Below are positions 12,529 to 26,969 of a DNA stretch of 64,000 nucleotides, piece after piece. Positions within the stretch are counted from its first letter, which is position 1. Each line of letters opens with the position of its first letter. The stretch is from Trogon surrucura (Eukaryota; Chordata; Aves; Trogoniformes; Trogonidae): positions 28,793,099 to 28,857,098 of the forward strand of contig CM036658.1 of assembly GCA_020746105.1 (NCBI GenBank). Direction: 5' to 3'. The notes under the pieces are model-generated. The model was not told where the DNA came from, searched no databases, and saw only the letters and a program-made list of their open reading frames with translations. Both the position numbers and the translations under genes were made by a program.

Positions 12529-14194
12529 TTTTTAGAAGACAGAACCAACATTTTGCTTTAATTCCTATTCAGTCCTTATTGAATTGGACTCCAGCTCCTC
12601 TCTTACAGAGTCAGTTACCTTCAGCTGTGACTGTGATGAAGAAACATGGAAACCACTATCCTTCTTATTCAGGAAAGGCTGTAATACTTTCACAAACAAA
12701 TGTCCTGCTGTACGATATCACTATAATTGAAGTACGTAAATTGCTATTGAAGAGCACTGAAGAGCATGACGAGACACAATTGTATTTTCTGTGCTTGGTG
12801 ACTTGGTTTTCATTCTACTGAAGTGGGGGTGGGGAAGAGGGGAAAAAAAGCAAGTAACCAACCAACCAGACAAACAAAAACCAACAACCCAGACAAACAA
12901 ACAAAATGAATAATAATAATAATAAAAAAGACCCTCAGGTATAATTACCGATGAAGTGGCTAAGCTGTAATCATAATTAAAGTGCCTTTGTGCTAAACGT
13001 TAAACAAGAACCTGCAGGCTTGGCTCAGAGAAACATAGAGATGAATGTGGCAGCTTTCAAAACGCAACAATTCAATGTATGTGTGTAAGGGAAAGAGGCA
13101 TCTGAGGAGGCTACAGAAGGGTCTTTGTATTCATGATGTAGCACGAAGGACTGGATTAAAAACCTCCGGTGTTGTCTAGTGTTAAAGGTATCTTCCCATT
13201 CACATGTTCATTTTCTAACAGCTTTAGACCACCCAGCATCACATCTAACCTGCAGCCTTTTTTTCCCTGCAGTCTCTTTCTTCCCCTCCCCCAAAACGTA
13301 TGGTGCATGTGTATTCATGTTTTTGCTTTCTGTTCACGGAGGTATCCAGCTGGGAAAATATAGTGTGTACAATACTCGCTGCCTTCAACTGACATTTCTC
13401 ATAAATTGCAACAGAAACACTGCTATCAGCAGCTTAATAGCAGGTAGAATACAGCTCTACATATCAAGTCTCAGCAGGACACAGAAACTATGGTTACCAA
13501 ATTTCTAAAGAGAAAGGGTTAGGAGAGAAAGTTTTTATATAAGAATAACTGGGGAGGGTGAGTGAAGAAACATTTTAAAAGGATTCATTCAAAGCTGCCT
13601 TTTTGAAAAAAAGGCTTATAGGGGCTGACTCAGTGGCTTCAGCATTCTCCTTTTGCTGAATTGTTGTTTTAGAAGACCTCACAAGAGGTTTCTGTTATAA
13701 GCATTGCAGAAAACGCAAATGCAACAGTCTTTCATCTTTGGCCCTTCCAAAATCTGCCCTCCACACCCATTCCCTGAAATACTTTTTGAAAAATGTGTAA
13801 TACTTAACTGCTGCTACAGTATAAGATATTTGTGACAGAAAGTCTGGGTCAGCCACAGTGCATTTATGCAGGAAATACAAATTTGTGGAGATAGACTAGT
13901 AAATAGGATAATGTTCCTAATCACAGAATCTAGTAAATTCAGTTTTTCCCCCAGCTCTATTTAAACCCAAATCTCGACTGGCAAAGGTCAGCATAAGTTA
14001 GAAAATAACCTTACAGTGTGGGTTAGAAAATGTGTCACGATACTGAAATAAGTTGGTTCAGGATTTTGTTGTTGTTTGGTTGTTTTCTTTTTTTGGTTGG
14101 TTGTATTTTGTTTGTTTGCTTGCTGAGCTTGTAGAGGCTATTAAGTCAGATGAGATCTTGTTTATCATAGTTTGGTCTGTTCTTTATGACCATG
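12529..14194. other. Intronic sequence with low-complexity A/C-rich tract
   Basis: Contains a tract of CAAA/CCAA and AAT units at about 12845-12930 (ending in ATAATAATAATAATAAAAAA) and a TTG/TTTG-rich stretch at about 14068-14122. Otherwise nothing recognised. Confidence 0.6.
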
Positions 14195-14445
14195 GCAAAA
14201 AGGACAGGAAATAAGGAATTTAAGTTGTGGCAAGAAGGACTCAAGTGAGACATTAGAAAACCATTTCTACCAGCAAGGATAATGAGGCTATGGATTAGGT
14301 TGTCTAGCAGCTTGTGGAGTCTTCCATTAGAGGAAAATCTGTGCAAACGTTTTTCAGGGTAGGTGCTGAGACTGCTTCAGAAGTAGGAGAGGTGAGCTGA
14401 ACAACTTCTTGAGTTCCTCTCACATCTGTAGTTCAGTGTTTCTAA
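14195..14445 (+). mobile_element. Old CR1-like LINE remnant
   Basis: Diverged match to the CR1 3' region: AATTTAAGTTGTGGCAAGAAGG, AGACATTAGAAAACCATTTC, TAGGTTGTCTAGCAGCTTGTGGAGTCTTCC, then CTTCTTGAGTTCCTCTCACATCTG in the place of the usual GAGGTCCCTTCCAACC. Older than the other copies; no tail remains. Confidence 0.55.
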
Positions 14446-15142
14446 GAGCAGGATAGTTCATAATTGATTTTATTGGTTTTTTACTTCTCACGTGGGGATT
14501 TCCTAGGAAAATCAGGACACAGTGTGTCACCTTCTTTATTTTTGTTAGATTTAAAATTAGTTGAACAGCATTAGTGAAGTACTTAAAAATGGCAGTAAAA
14601 AGGAAAGTGTGCTGCCTAAACCATAAAACCAGTGCTATATATAAATTATAGCAGACAGCTATTAATCAAGGGCTCATAGGAACCAAATATAGAATTGAGA
14701 ACACCACTTTCATGTACAGCCTAGTAATGAAGAGACCAATTGTTGTTGAATCTATACAGGTGAAGGAAAAAGGAGAGTGTGCAGGTACTCTTTGCTGGAA
14801 AGTTACCACTATGCTTATCTTTAATTTTTCATACCAATACATAGATGGTAAATATCTCATAATTTTGAAAGCCACTTCTTCAGTAACCTTTGCTTTTCTG
14901 TAATGTAATCTTTTAAAGTTGTCTTACAAGGAATGAAGGAAGGCAGTGTTATAAACATAGTACAGCATACTGAGATCCAAGAATACCGTTGAGTCTGAGT
15001 GAGGCACATAAATAACACTAATCTTCTCTCTGTGAGGAGAGCTGTTGGTTTCAGTTTGGAGAGTAATAAAGATATACTGCCCTTCTCCTTCAGTTTTTCA
15101 GACTATTTTCAATGGAATATTTTTCCAGCAGTAGATATGTAA

Positions 15143-15187
15143 TAGCATTTTTGTTTGTTTGTTACATATTAGCATTTTTGTTTGTTT
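15143..15187. repeat. 27-bp tandem duplication
   Basis: TAGCATTTTTGTTTGTTT occurs at 15143-15160 and again at 15170-15187, separated by GTTACATAT. A local slippage duplication. Confidence 0.85.
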
Positions 15188-18100
15188 CTTTGAGGGGTTT
15201 TTGTTGTATGCTGAGTTTTGCTTGGAGACAAGACAAAATATTTCTTCAGGCTCTCAAAGATAGGGGCAGGTATATTTTATTTATTACATCTGTAAGACAG
15301 TTGGCAGCCAGCCTTATATAAGCAGAATCTGATTTTTCTCATTCTTTCCTCATTATCTCCTACCACCTATTAGTAATACTATTTAAGATTTTCTCAGTTC
15401 TGTGTTCTTTTCCCTATAGCTCTCTTCCCTGTGACGAAGTGTAACAGCGAGCTTTACCAACAGCATTCTCTTTGATTCATCATTCGAGTTCTTTCTGCAG
15501 TCCTCATTTGCACTTCTGAAGTTTTATGAAATCTGGAGATCTCATATGAATTTCTCAGTTGGTCAGCCATATAGTTTCATAAAAAAAGTCTTTACCCATT
15601 TGTTGAACCATGAACCTCTTTGCCATTGAACAACTGGCTTCCAAATACATTGCCTTTTTATCTGTCTCAAGAAAGAGGATGTTTTCACATGGACAAGAGA
15701 AACCCCGCACTTCTCTAGGAGTATCCTATATAGATAGTTTACTAATCTCCCACTGAGAAAGTCTTTAAAGAGATCTTCAGCCCATAAGAATATAACTTTT
15801 GATTGTGCCTGTTATATTCTCTAAACGGGACAGATAAGATAGTAGAATAAGAAAAATAAATTTAAAGCAGTTCTATCTAGACACAAATTCATCCTTTGTG
15901 TCTGCAGCTGCTATCATTGTGAATATGTGAAATCCAGAGCAATTTGGAAGGTTTTGTATGCAATGCCTTTGCTTTCAAAAACAAAGACCAAAACTGACTC
16001 AAATCTTTTCAAAAGCATTCTGCCTTGACTGCTCAGGGGCTGTTAATTATGTGAGTGGGAAATCCTTTGGAGAGAAGAAACCATCTTTCCACTCTCTGAA
16101 TGTTTCTGGTAAGTTTCCTGTCAGGTTGGGACTCCTATCCATGAATGTCTATAGGCTCCTTTTCAGCAATTCCCAAATGTACTATAAGTGGATATATTTA
16201 ACCTCTGAAGACACACATATCAGAGAGAAGAACAGGTTTTAATTTTTCAGAAACAGTGGCTGTTGATCTGTGAAATTTAAAACTACTTGAAATAAACTCG
16301 GTGACTGCCATTTTATATGAAATAATTTCTGGAATAATTTCTGAATTATCTTAAAGGCTAGCTACTGAAAGAATTGCTTGTTGTCTTTTAAGGATGTTTT
16401 ACTTACACTTACAAGTTTCCAGGTTTACCAGATTTGCCTTTTGTCATTTGTAATCTTAAATACTAAGTTGTATCTTGGTACCAGTCCATAGTCTTAGTCT
16501 ATAGTCTTTTCAGAAAAAAACTTCTTGAATGGTTGTCAAATTCATCACTGTTTAAGAAATATGAATTATTTTATGAATGTACTTACACCTGCAGGATCCT
16601 ATCAGCATAAACAAAATATCTATATTAATAGTCTTTATGAACTCTTTGGTCAGGTTTGCCTTTCTGATGGACCAAATGCAGATTTTGGTGTTCTCAGAAA
16701 TAGTTCTCAGACACTAAGCAGTTTTCTCAAGACAAAAATAGGTCTTTACAGAGGAGAGAAGCAAAAAGTAAAACAAGTTTGCAAAACCTAAGGAAAGTTA
16801 CACCAGGTCTGTTGGGCAACAGGGAATCTTTGCCCAAGAGGTTTTTCCACAGCGCCCCTTCAGTTTTCAAGACCTTCAAATGAAAGGCTAAAGCTGGCAG
16901 TTTTCTACCAGCCTACCAACGCTGTCAGCTGGAAAGAGATGACAAAAACTTGACATGGGTTTCCTTTGGTGTAGCTCTTCTGTATCCTGAAAGCTTCCTC
17001 CTTGAAATCTGATTCAGTTCACCAAGCAGCCTTTTTATCTGCCTATCTCCAAAATGTTTCCTACTAAAAAGAGGTAGTTTCTGATTGTGCATAGTGCATT
17101 GGACTCCAGAAAGAAAAAGGAGGCTTCCCCTAAGTGAGATGCTAGCTGGATCTGGGCTGTCAGTAATATGATTAAGGGAAAAAGACACAGCTTCAACCAG
17201 TGTTTTCCATGGATATTCATTAAAAGCTTAGTTTACTCTCCTGAGTAGCCTTGTAGCTATTTTAGATTGTTTCAAATCTTTGTGAAGAATACATCAGTTC
17301 CTATTATTAAATCTGCATTCCTCAAATCTCCACTGGTGTTCTTTGTTTCAAAAGCAAGGTGTCCCCATTCTATGGAGTTTTCATAGGTCATTTAAATAAC
17401 ATTTCATTCTCAAAATGGCATTTACAGAAGCTCTTTTATGAGAATAGGAATGGTCTTCCAGGAGAAAATACCCCCTACCAGTGAACAGAAGTCCTACTTT
17501 TGCTCAGTTCCCAAAAGAGACAGACAGACCTCCAAGTTCTTGTGTCACTCAACAGTTAAAACAAATGTATGGTCTTATATTGATCTCTGGTGCTCTTCTG
17601 TCTGTGTCACAGAGGAGGGTCTATGAGGAAGAACCCAGTTTCTATAACCTAAGTAACTAGCTGACTACTCTTGAGTACAGTGAGGGAAAAGGTGCCACAG
17701 TCTTGGCTGCCTTCTGGGTGAGGAGAGAGGCTTCTGCCAAAGATTTGAGAGAGGCATCCAACTGTCATTCCTTTCACACCTTCCTGAAGTGTTACAAACT
17801 TCTTCTGGCATCTGTTGTTACTGCATTTGGTTGTCTACTGCTCAGAATGTGGTTCATCAACAGGAACCCATGGGCGAAGACATATGGAGGTCTAACCTTT
17901 TCCCCATTGGCACCCTTTCTCTGTCAGTGCTGCATTTCTTTTCCTGATGAAATGTCATGGTTCTGTGTGAGTCTACTCTATCCTTTCCTCTAAGCAGCCT
18001 TAATCTTCTAGTGAATATTGCACAAAAAGTGTAAGGGAGAAAAAACCACAGTATTGTTTTTTGCTAATTATTTTTGTGGTCAGCTTCAGGTGGTCTTGTG

Positions 18101-19857
18101 TCCTGAAACACAAAGACTCCTCTTTATAAGACCAGGTAGGTGAGTTAGATTATAATCATGATATACATAGTGCAGAGGACCAAAAGTAAGGGAGCAGGCT
18201 TTCTGTGTGCTGGAGGGTGACTCTCCACCCTAGTGAACCCCTCCCCCATCTCCAGGGGTATAACAAAAAAAGAATTAGCTAAGTGGAACCACATCCATGT
18301 GTTAGGGCTGAGGAAGCTAGATTTTCTATGGGTTTGGTACCTCACACTATTATTTTGCAAAAGGGGAGGTCCATGTGATGTATGTAGATTATTCCAGGTA
18401 ATATAATGATGGCATCATTTCACTTGTTTCCTTCCTGACAGAAACCATTAGCTGTAGTGGATTAGCTGCTGTCTGAGTGGAAGTTGTTCTGACAAAGATG
18501 ATCAGTAAAGAGAGAGCTGTAATTTTTTATTAAGAGAAGGGTCAGGAAATTAATGCATCAGACGATTTGAAGAGAAAGAACAAAACATTCCCAGAAACCT
18601 TGTTTTTTGTGGCCTGTCAGAAGCAACTTTCTTCATGTGGTCAGAGAGAATGTAAAATGACAATAAAACATACAGTGAGAGTTGTACTTAATCTGATTAA
18701 AAATTACATATAAAGTCTTTTTCAGCCTTTTCTACTCCTGCTGTTGCCTGCATTTATTTTCAGACATTCAGTACATTTCCTTTTGCTCCTATTCAGAGAT
18801 TGCAGAAATCTAAATTAGCTCACATTTTCAGTATCATAAATAGAGGATGCCAGGTTTACAATAGTATGACCTGTTGACAGTTAACCTAGTTCAGACATGC
18901 CATTTCTATCTTTTTTCCCTGTCAGTTACACTATATTACTAAGCACAATTCACAGTGTAGCAGCGATCAAGTCACAAACGCTGTCATCACAAAGATTGGA
19001 AATTAAAATGTTCCTTGCCAAACTTTATAAAGAAATTGTGGGTGAGGAGTAGTAATCAGGGCTTTTGGTCAGTATGCGATGTCCTCTCCAGTACAAGTCT
19101 CTGTAACAGAATGAAGGGAAGAATTTTCCTCATTCATTTGTGTGACAAAGAAGTGAAACAAACCACACAGCTTGTACTACAAAGTTTTTATTGCTTCATA
19201 AATTTTATTGAGATAGAAATTAACCAGTTTCCTCTGTGTTTTAAACAGTCAGTTTGTGTTTATTGACACAGAGGAAGCTCATCTGTGTTCAAGAATAGAT
19301 CTGTTTTCTGTTAGAAAAGGCTGCACTTCAGAGATATTTTTAATACTATCATGTATTAACTTGACACCATGCTTAAGGATCTGTGGTTTGGGATTTCTTA
19401 ATTTAACAACAACAGTTTTTCTACCTGATTGGTTTAGTGATAAGCAGTGAAGTAACAGGAAAGAAGTATCAAATTGTAAGAAAAACACTCTGCGATGCAG
19501 CAGATGTGCCAAAGTCAAGAAATGTTCTTATGCATTTCCCAGAACTTTTCAATGCTGCACCTGTTGCTGAAAGCAGCAACTGCAAAGAAATAACTGTTTA
19601 AGCGAAATGATAGTTCAGAAAGCTGACATTGGTTTATTAGCAAAGTTGGCCAAGTTGGGATGCTAGACGAAACCAGCATACTGCATCGAAAAACTGCAAC
19701 ATGTTTATTTTGTAACTTATTGGTATAAACAGGCCTAATTCGTCACTAATTCTACAATTACTGGTTAGTGATAATGGTTATATTCATTATTAGTTAAGTG
19801 TATTAAAATTAGCTTTGCCTCTCATGTAAATTGACACACTTGCTCCTTGAGGGTGTT

Positions 19858-19878
19858 GGGGGTGGGGTGGGGAGGGGG
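19858..19878 (+). other. G-quadruplex motif
   Basis: Four G runs on the plus strand arranged G5-T-G4-T-G4-A-G5, with loops of one base. This meets the strictest definition for a parallel G-quadruplex. On the coding strand it would also be present in ZNF608 pre-mRNA. Confidence 0.8.
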
Positions 19879-20766
19879 CGTGAGTTTTTGGTGCTCTGAA
19901 TTGAGTTAGTGGTTGGGATCTCCCACAGTTACATTTAATTTTGGCTCACTCTCAGCCTTTCATAAACAATACTCTGTAATGAGTATTTTGACTAGAGGAT
20001 CCTTACTTAGGTCTGGTTCCACACACTCCCAAGGACGAACAGCTCATTAAAACTTTCTAAACAACGGTCTTCTAGGTACAGACTATCCTATTATCTTTTC
20101 TACTAACTAGCTGGAAAATTTCTTCATCGCCTTTTCCCCTCCTTGAAGCAGTATTCTTTGAAGGACTGATTTACCATTCTTAAGGCAGTAAAAATTTTTC
20201 TGCCATCCTTAAGGCAGCACACCCATGTTAGGATGCTGCTGCTGCTGTGTCTACTGAAGCATTTGAACACCATTTTCCTGCTCATTTAGGGAGGAATATA
20301 AGCATGAGTGTGTTACATTGTGAAAAACATATTCAAGAATGTCTTTAATTTACACTGTATTATTCATTAAGTTTTAAGCTGCCCTAAAACATACGGAACA
20401 TACACAGCTTTATTTCGGTGCTTCAGTACAGACAGGTCCATATTTGAAGTGGAAGCTTAATGAGCTGTGACTATCTGAAAAAGTGAAAATGCATAGGCTG
20501 AGCCCTTGAAACGTCACCCATTTTTTTTCTCTATTTTTACAATAATGATTGTACAAGATGGGATTTGCATCTCTGAGCAATGAGTTAAATACTTCCAAAT
20601 CTCCTTGAAATCAATTTTGTGTGATCACACATGCAGACTAAAAACCATGACTTTGAGATTTACGTTCTGTGAATAAAATTTACGTTCCCTGAAAAGCAAA
20701 GAAGGCTGTCATTTCATGCTTCCTAACCTTCATTGTCTATTTCCCTTCGGTACGCACAAGCCCCGG

Positions 20767-20778
20767 TGCGCCTGCGCA
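20767..20778. promoter_or_regulatory. Isolated NRF1-type palindrome
   Basis: TGCGCCTGCGCA fits the NRF1 consensus YGCGCMYGCGCR. It sits in AT-rich intron where CpG is scarce, with two more CpGs close by. Function is inferred from the motif only. Confidence 0.4.
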
Positions 20779-23039
20779 CAATCTAGAGGCACAGCTTTCT
20801 GCTCTGGCGATTTTGTTTTATAAAAGCCCTTTTTTTTTCTTTATTGCCTTTACCTATTACATCTGTAAAATTTATTTAAGCAATGACAAATTTCTCTTTT
20901 GGGCCTGGAGTCTAGAAGAATAAGTAGTGTCAGGCTATTGGTAAAAGATTTGTTGGATATGACTGTTCATTAAATTGCAAGGATCTGTGGGTGAGGCTAG
21001 CTGTCTGAAGCTGCTGTGAGTAGGTGGGTTATGGGCTGTACTTAGTGAATATACATCATCAGAGAGACAAATGTGCTTCAGCAGCCTCTTGTTTTGTTCA
21101 ACTAAAATGGGTGTTGATTTTGGAAAGCTCAGTAAAATCACTGTCATTTTTCTAAATCAGATATCATTCATCCTGCAGAGCACCCATGAAAAGCAGCATT
21201 TAGGTTAAATATAGTAGCATTACTTCTCAGCTTTGTAAGTTGACTAGAATTGCATTACATTTATTTCCCTTTAAAAAAATGCTCAAACTGAATGTGGTGC
21301 CTGGGAGTGGGAGCTAATTGACAGCACTGTAAACAGGAATCCTTCTACATTGCAAGCGTACAGTCCAGGGTGCTGCAGTGCACACCTTTTCACAGTGCTT
21401 TGCCAGTTTTTCTAAGCCATGTTTTATGTCCCAGGAGGGACAAGAAATTTAATATTGCATGAATTGTTACTATTCTTAAGAAAGGAAATAAGAGAATATT
21501 CATAAAAAATTGAGTTACTGATACTGTGACTGTTTAATCCACAGTAGCTACATAAATAAATTCACAGGTCTGCTGTATTTTCAATTTTTATTGTGCTGCT
21601 CCAACACTACCAGTACTTACCGCTCTGTTTATTCAGGTGTCCACCTAAATAAGTGTGTAACTTAGCGTTTAGCAGAATCTGAAAACAGGCTATTTGATGG
21701 ACTACAAATTATGAGTTGTTCTTGTTTTTCAGGGTGTATATATTCTTTCAGCTGAAAGCCAGGGAGGGAAATCCTTCATTTGAAACAGGCTTTTAGTCTG
21801 CACTTGATCTCCTCTGGTTTTGTATGAAAAGCCACATTGGACTGAATGACAGCTGAAAAGGCAAGCTGCTGTATCAGGGGATTTAGCAGAAGGAAGCTGC
21901 TGTTCTTTCAGCTAGCACCTCCCCAGAAAGCTCTCTGAATCTCTTACCAGTTCAGCCCAATTGTGAAGTCAGTGCACTGCACAGATGAAACACTTTAATT
22001 GAAACTACCTCTCACTGTCTTAGTACTGATACTCATGTTTAATAAAGTAAATAAATATTAACTTATGGCTATCAATTTTTATTCTGTAATTTAAAATGAG
22101 ATTATCCTGTTATAAAAACTGATGTTGTAATAGCAGAATCATCTAAAGGTACAGCCAAGTTAATTACAAAAACAAACCAAAAAAAGCCATTCTCTTCCTT
22201 CTGTTTCTTCAATATCCAGGAAAACATCTCAGGGAAAATGCAGCTGGTTTCTGCTAGTTGGTCACAAGTTTCATTCCTGTCAAAATGTGCCGCTAATAAA
22301 AAACTGCTTCCCCCGCCCCCCAGTTTTAACTTGGATAAATAGGAACAAAAAAAACCAAAGAAAACTCTGCTAGTTGTAAAATGTAGTCATGCTATGCAGT
22401 GTTGAAATTCTTACAGAAAAAGAGGGTTTCTGTGCATTTGGTGACAGCACATTATGACTCTGTAAATGACCTATTGGTGGTAGTAAGATTTATGCCTGCA
22501 ACTGAAATGATACACAGTTGTTTAAAAAGAATAGTAATAATTAAGAGTGAATGTTTTCAGAAAGAAGTCATTATCCTTCCACATCAGACATTCAGGAGTC
22601 CCACTTACATGCTCTTCAGACCTCAGGAAAACACTAAGGAAAAGTGATGACATCATGATAGTTCTGAAAGTGTTTTTCCATTTTGAGCGCAACGTGATAT
22701 TGATCTTGAAATACTACAGAGTGATTAAAGATGAACATATCTGTTTGTCCATAGTTAGGATAGCATGATTCCAGAGGGGATATTTTTAACCAAATCTGGT
22801 TTTCTTATACACTACTTCTGTTGCAGAACATGCCAACATTTACATGACATTTCTGTGCGACCGAAAGGTTATTGTTCTTGGTATGCATAAAATTATCTTA
22901 AGAAATATTTCACAGTATGTCAAGATGATGAGTCTAGCTGTTTGAGTGTTTATGCACACAAGCATGTGTCTAAAGGCTGATCTTTGTTACTGGTGATTAT
23001 TAGCAATGAGGAATGTTACTTTCAGGGAAACGGCTTTCT

Positions 23040-23430
23040 AGCCATTGTTGTACAGCTCAGAGTCAATAAACTCTGAGCTGCTCATAATAGCCCTTCTTTC
23101 TCATTGAAGCCTTGGACTTGCCCTAACTTCATCAGAGCAGAGGAAAAAAAGAATAATGCGAACAATAGGAGCCACGGAGTTTGACTTAGGCCTAATGTGA
23201 GGAGGCTGTAAAAGCTGTCAGGGAGCTTGATTGATTGGCTTTCGCGCTGCAGTCCTCAGTGCAAAGCAATAATGTTCCTGCCTCTTGTGAGAGGGCTGGA
23301 TGTGGATGTGCCACCTGGGGTCGGAGCTTATCAGCCTCGGGGGCCAACATTTCAGATGAGGCCAAACTGCAGGCAATTTTATGCAGAAATTTTTGTGTAG
23401 ATTCTGGAGTAAAGCAAGCTTTATCTTGAT
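23040..23430. promoter_or_regulatory. Candidate conserved enhancer patch
   Basis: A stretch richer in G/C than its surroundings, with TGATTGATTGG (PBX/HOX-like, 23228-23238), an E2F-type TTTCGCGC (23240-23247), a CACCTG E-box (about 23312) and AATAATG/ATTTTATG homeobox-like words. The open frame 23235-23429 has no recognised product. Conservation cannot be tested here. Confidence 0.3.
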
Positions 23431-26400
23431 CTTGTTTGTCTGACCAAGGAAAGAACTAAGTCACATCTGAAAGTCCAGCCTCTTTCTTTGTCTCCTAATA
23501 CTGAAAGATGTATTTCTGTCCTGTTGGTTGTACTTTAGAGAGGGAAGGCATGCCTATCTATGATGACACTTTGAGGGATGTTTCATTGCCAAAAGAAATG
23601 TAGAGGTTGTTAACTGATTATTTTAGGATTCCTAGAACCCTAAGATTTTGCTTACATTTTAAGTAACACTGGTCTGCCCTCAGGGTCTAAATAGTTTTGT
23701 TTCCAAACCTATGAAGGTTAAAGCCTGATCAGCTCTAGTGCATGAAGAAGCCAAGAGAGACTATAGTAGCAACATAGATCACAGCAGGTCAAGGAAAACT
23801 AGCCAGAAATTGGGGCAGCCTGCACAAAGGACACTTAGAGGAAAACTGTCCAACCAGTCGCTGGCAAGAGAAGCCTAGCAGAACGTGTTCTAATAACTAG
23901 TGGGAAATCAGTTAACTGGTAGTTTGTCTTTGCATTGCATCAGTATTGACAAACAGCTGGAATAATCCAGCTGCTTCACTAAATGTTTTAATAGTTTACC
24001 CACTTGGGAGGTAATTTAGAACATTGGAAAGAAATTCAGGGTGAACTGCTCTGCAGAACTCTGACACCTATTGAAGCTGGTTAGTTGATAAGTAGCTTAC
24101 TTTTGTTCTGTCCCAGCAAAATGACTACTTTGCTTCAGTAGATGCTAGCAAAAGCCCTTTTACCTTTCTTCTGCTCAAGGAGAACACTATTAGTCACAGT
24201 TCATTACGCTTGTTTACAAAACAGAACTGGTATCTTAAGTGTGTTACTGAAATACTTAACTGTTCTGGACATCTTTTCCCCATCAAAATACAAGAATTTT
24301 ATAATAGGAAGGACAACACTGCCTAACATTTTTTAAGGAAAAGAATGAGTTTGTGGGATAAAAGCTGTAAAAATTATGTAACATTTAGCATCTGCAATGC
24401 ATAGTATTTGTTTTGTGGTTTTATATCTAGAAGGTGGAGTTTCAAGCGTAGTTTTGTTTTTAATCTGTTAACTATAGCAACAAAAGAATTTACAATAAGG
24501 TTACACCAAATCCTAAACTGAAGCAATTGTATAGGGAAAAGAGCCTCAGATGTGAAAGGTCCTTGATCTGCTTTTCCTAGACAGGAAAAAGTCGGACGGT
24601 GGGCCTCACCATCCTACACTTAATTGATTCCTTTTTGGTGCATCGGTGGGAAAGACGTAGAGGAGACAGAACTCGTCATTTACAGTTGCAGTATTCGTAG
24701 GACTCCAAACGTACATCTCATGCTTGACTATATGCTACTTTTAGCTTTATGTATTACTGTGAAGTTTCATGGTAGGGTATTACTGTATTACGATTTTAAT
24801 AGAGTGTACCTCCACAAACAAACAGTGTGTCCCTGCAAGTTCCACAAACTGAACAAAACAAGAAGAGGTGCGTGTCTCTTACTAGCTGTGGTAACAAATC
24901 CTGAGGCAGTTCCGCAAAATAAATCTCAATTGGTTTTTTTCCCTCCCCTTTGTCTTGGATGTGTTTGTCTCAGATACTTACTTTGCCTTTTCCCATGCTG
25001 AGGACACTGAAGCTTTCATGAAATAAGTGAAGCTTAATACAGAGAGCGAGAGAGAGATGTAAAATGCAGTTCAGTAAATTTCAGTATTTTCAGCCACTGT
25101 TTTAAATTGCTATTTTAAATTCCAGTGAGTGGAATAATAGAGAAGTTATCATGTCTAGTAACTGCAGCTGGCCTTTGTAAAGAATGGCTTGTTAGGAGGT
25201 TTTATGATTTACTGAGGCCACAGCTGGCTGCCAGCAGAGCTACAGGAATGTGTTCTCTCTTGGGCCTGGTAGCTAGAGATGAAAAGGATCCAAAGCTGGC
25301 ACAAAAGCAAATAAATGCTTTGACTTTAAATAAAGCATCATAATTTATAAGAGGCTCTGCTTCTCAGTCCCAATGAGGTACATGGATCAGCAGCAGCTCT
25401 TTGAGGTTGAGCAAAATTGTCTGCCTGGCTCAACTGCAATTCTGCTATCTGCTGTCTACAGATTTGGAAGCATTTTCATGGTTTGGGCTTGGAATTGTTT
25501 CTTTATCCATGCTGTTTCTTTTCCACAAATTCTCTCTTCTGTCTTCCATTCCTTTATGTTTCATCAGATGCTCTACTGTTTGATAAATAATTGTACCACT
25601 GTTTGCAGCTGATAGCTCTTTATGATGGTGTAGAGCACTGAGGAACTAATCACCAAAGACACCTGAAGGTTTGTGGGTGCATTTTGTCATCCATTACATA
25701 CTTGCTTTTCTCTCCAAGAGAATTGTTCCTACAGTAGCAAGAGTTCAGAGCTGGGACACAAACTTATATTAAAATGTCCTAATACGAAGAAAAACAAAAA
25801 TGTTTGAACTTCTTAAGAGAATATTTTTTTTTTACAGATACAGCACACATGCATACACATAGAAGTTTATACCAGTTCCCTATTTCTGCAGCTGTTTCTC
25901 AACAGCCTGCTGATGAAAACAGTACTTCTGTGGTCTAGTGTCTGTAATGAAGAATATATACGAGGCAGAGAATTATCAAAGAAACTCCTGAGCGTTTGTC
26001 AGGGTGAGAAAAAATGGGTTTGGTTTTCCCTTTTTAGTCTCACTTCTCATATTTAAAAATTAGTGCTTTTCCCTATATCCCAGTCTTGTTTTGCTTGGCT
26101 ATTTATTTGCTTTTAAGGGTGAAAGAGTTTGGGAGAGAAAGAACTATCTAAAGAGATCCTTTAATTAATATAAACTGCAGGAAGCAAGTGTGACAGATGA
26201 GTTGAAAAGCCCTACGTTCTGTTGCTTATCTCAAGTGACATATGGTCCTAGAATGCGAGCAAAGGCAGTGCATTGTGGGGCTGCTTTTTCTTTTGCTCTA
26301 GTAGAAAGCAGAAGTGTGTCCATGTGTTTCACAGGACAGCAGTATAGGAGCTGAAATAACACTTCTTGAGAAGCGAGTGGGAAATTCAAGGGATTATGGT

Positions 26401-26969
26401 ACAGCATTTCCTTCTTCTAAAATTGAGACTATGTGACTTTTTTCAGTGTCAGGCTATGTGAATCACAGTTATGATTACTGCAGTGGAAGATAAAAAAATC
26501 TGCTAGAAACAAAATACTTTGTTTCTGAAACAGATTTGGTTTTCTTCGGAACACACAGATGTTAAGTGATTTTCAACTTGCGTTTTTAGTGTCAGCTGAA
26601 ATAAAGTAAGACTGCAGTTTTGTTCTCAGGCTTCAGTAGAACAGTGGTTCAGTTTCTCTGGCCAAAGAGAAGGTAAGATTTGTACAAAAACAAATCTTAA
26701 GCTGTATTCCAGAGGTCATAAACCTATGGTTAGTTTATAATAACATTAATTGCACATTTTCCTGTAAACACTGCAAACATGTGGTCTGACATTCAAGAAG
26801 TGTAACAGCAATTTATCCCAAAGTTCTCCTATTTCTGCCAAAATCTAATCTCATATAATTCTGACAAGAGAAAAATTATGTCAGTTGCTGTGGCTTCATA
26901 GTTTTCAAAATCACCAGTTCTATATAGCTCTTATTTTAGTAGAACTATTCACTTGTGGATAAACCTATG

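Noticed and set aside
24624-25001. A 125-codon plus-strand frame in the long intron
   Set aside because: Translation is Cys/Leu-rich without any recognisable domain, and there is no convincing exon boundary.
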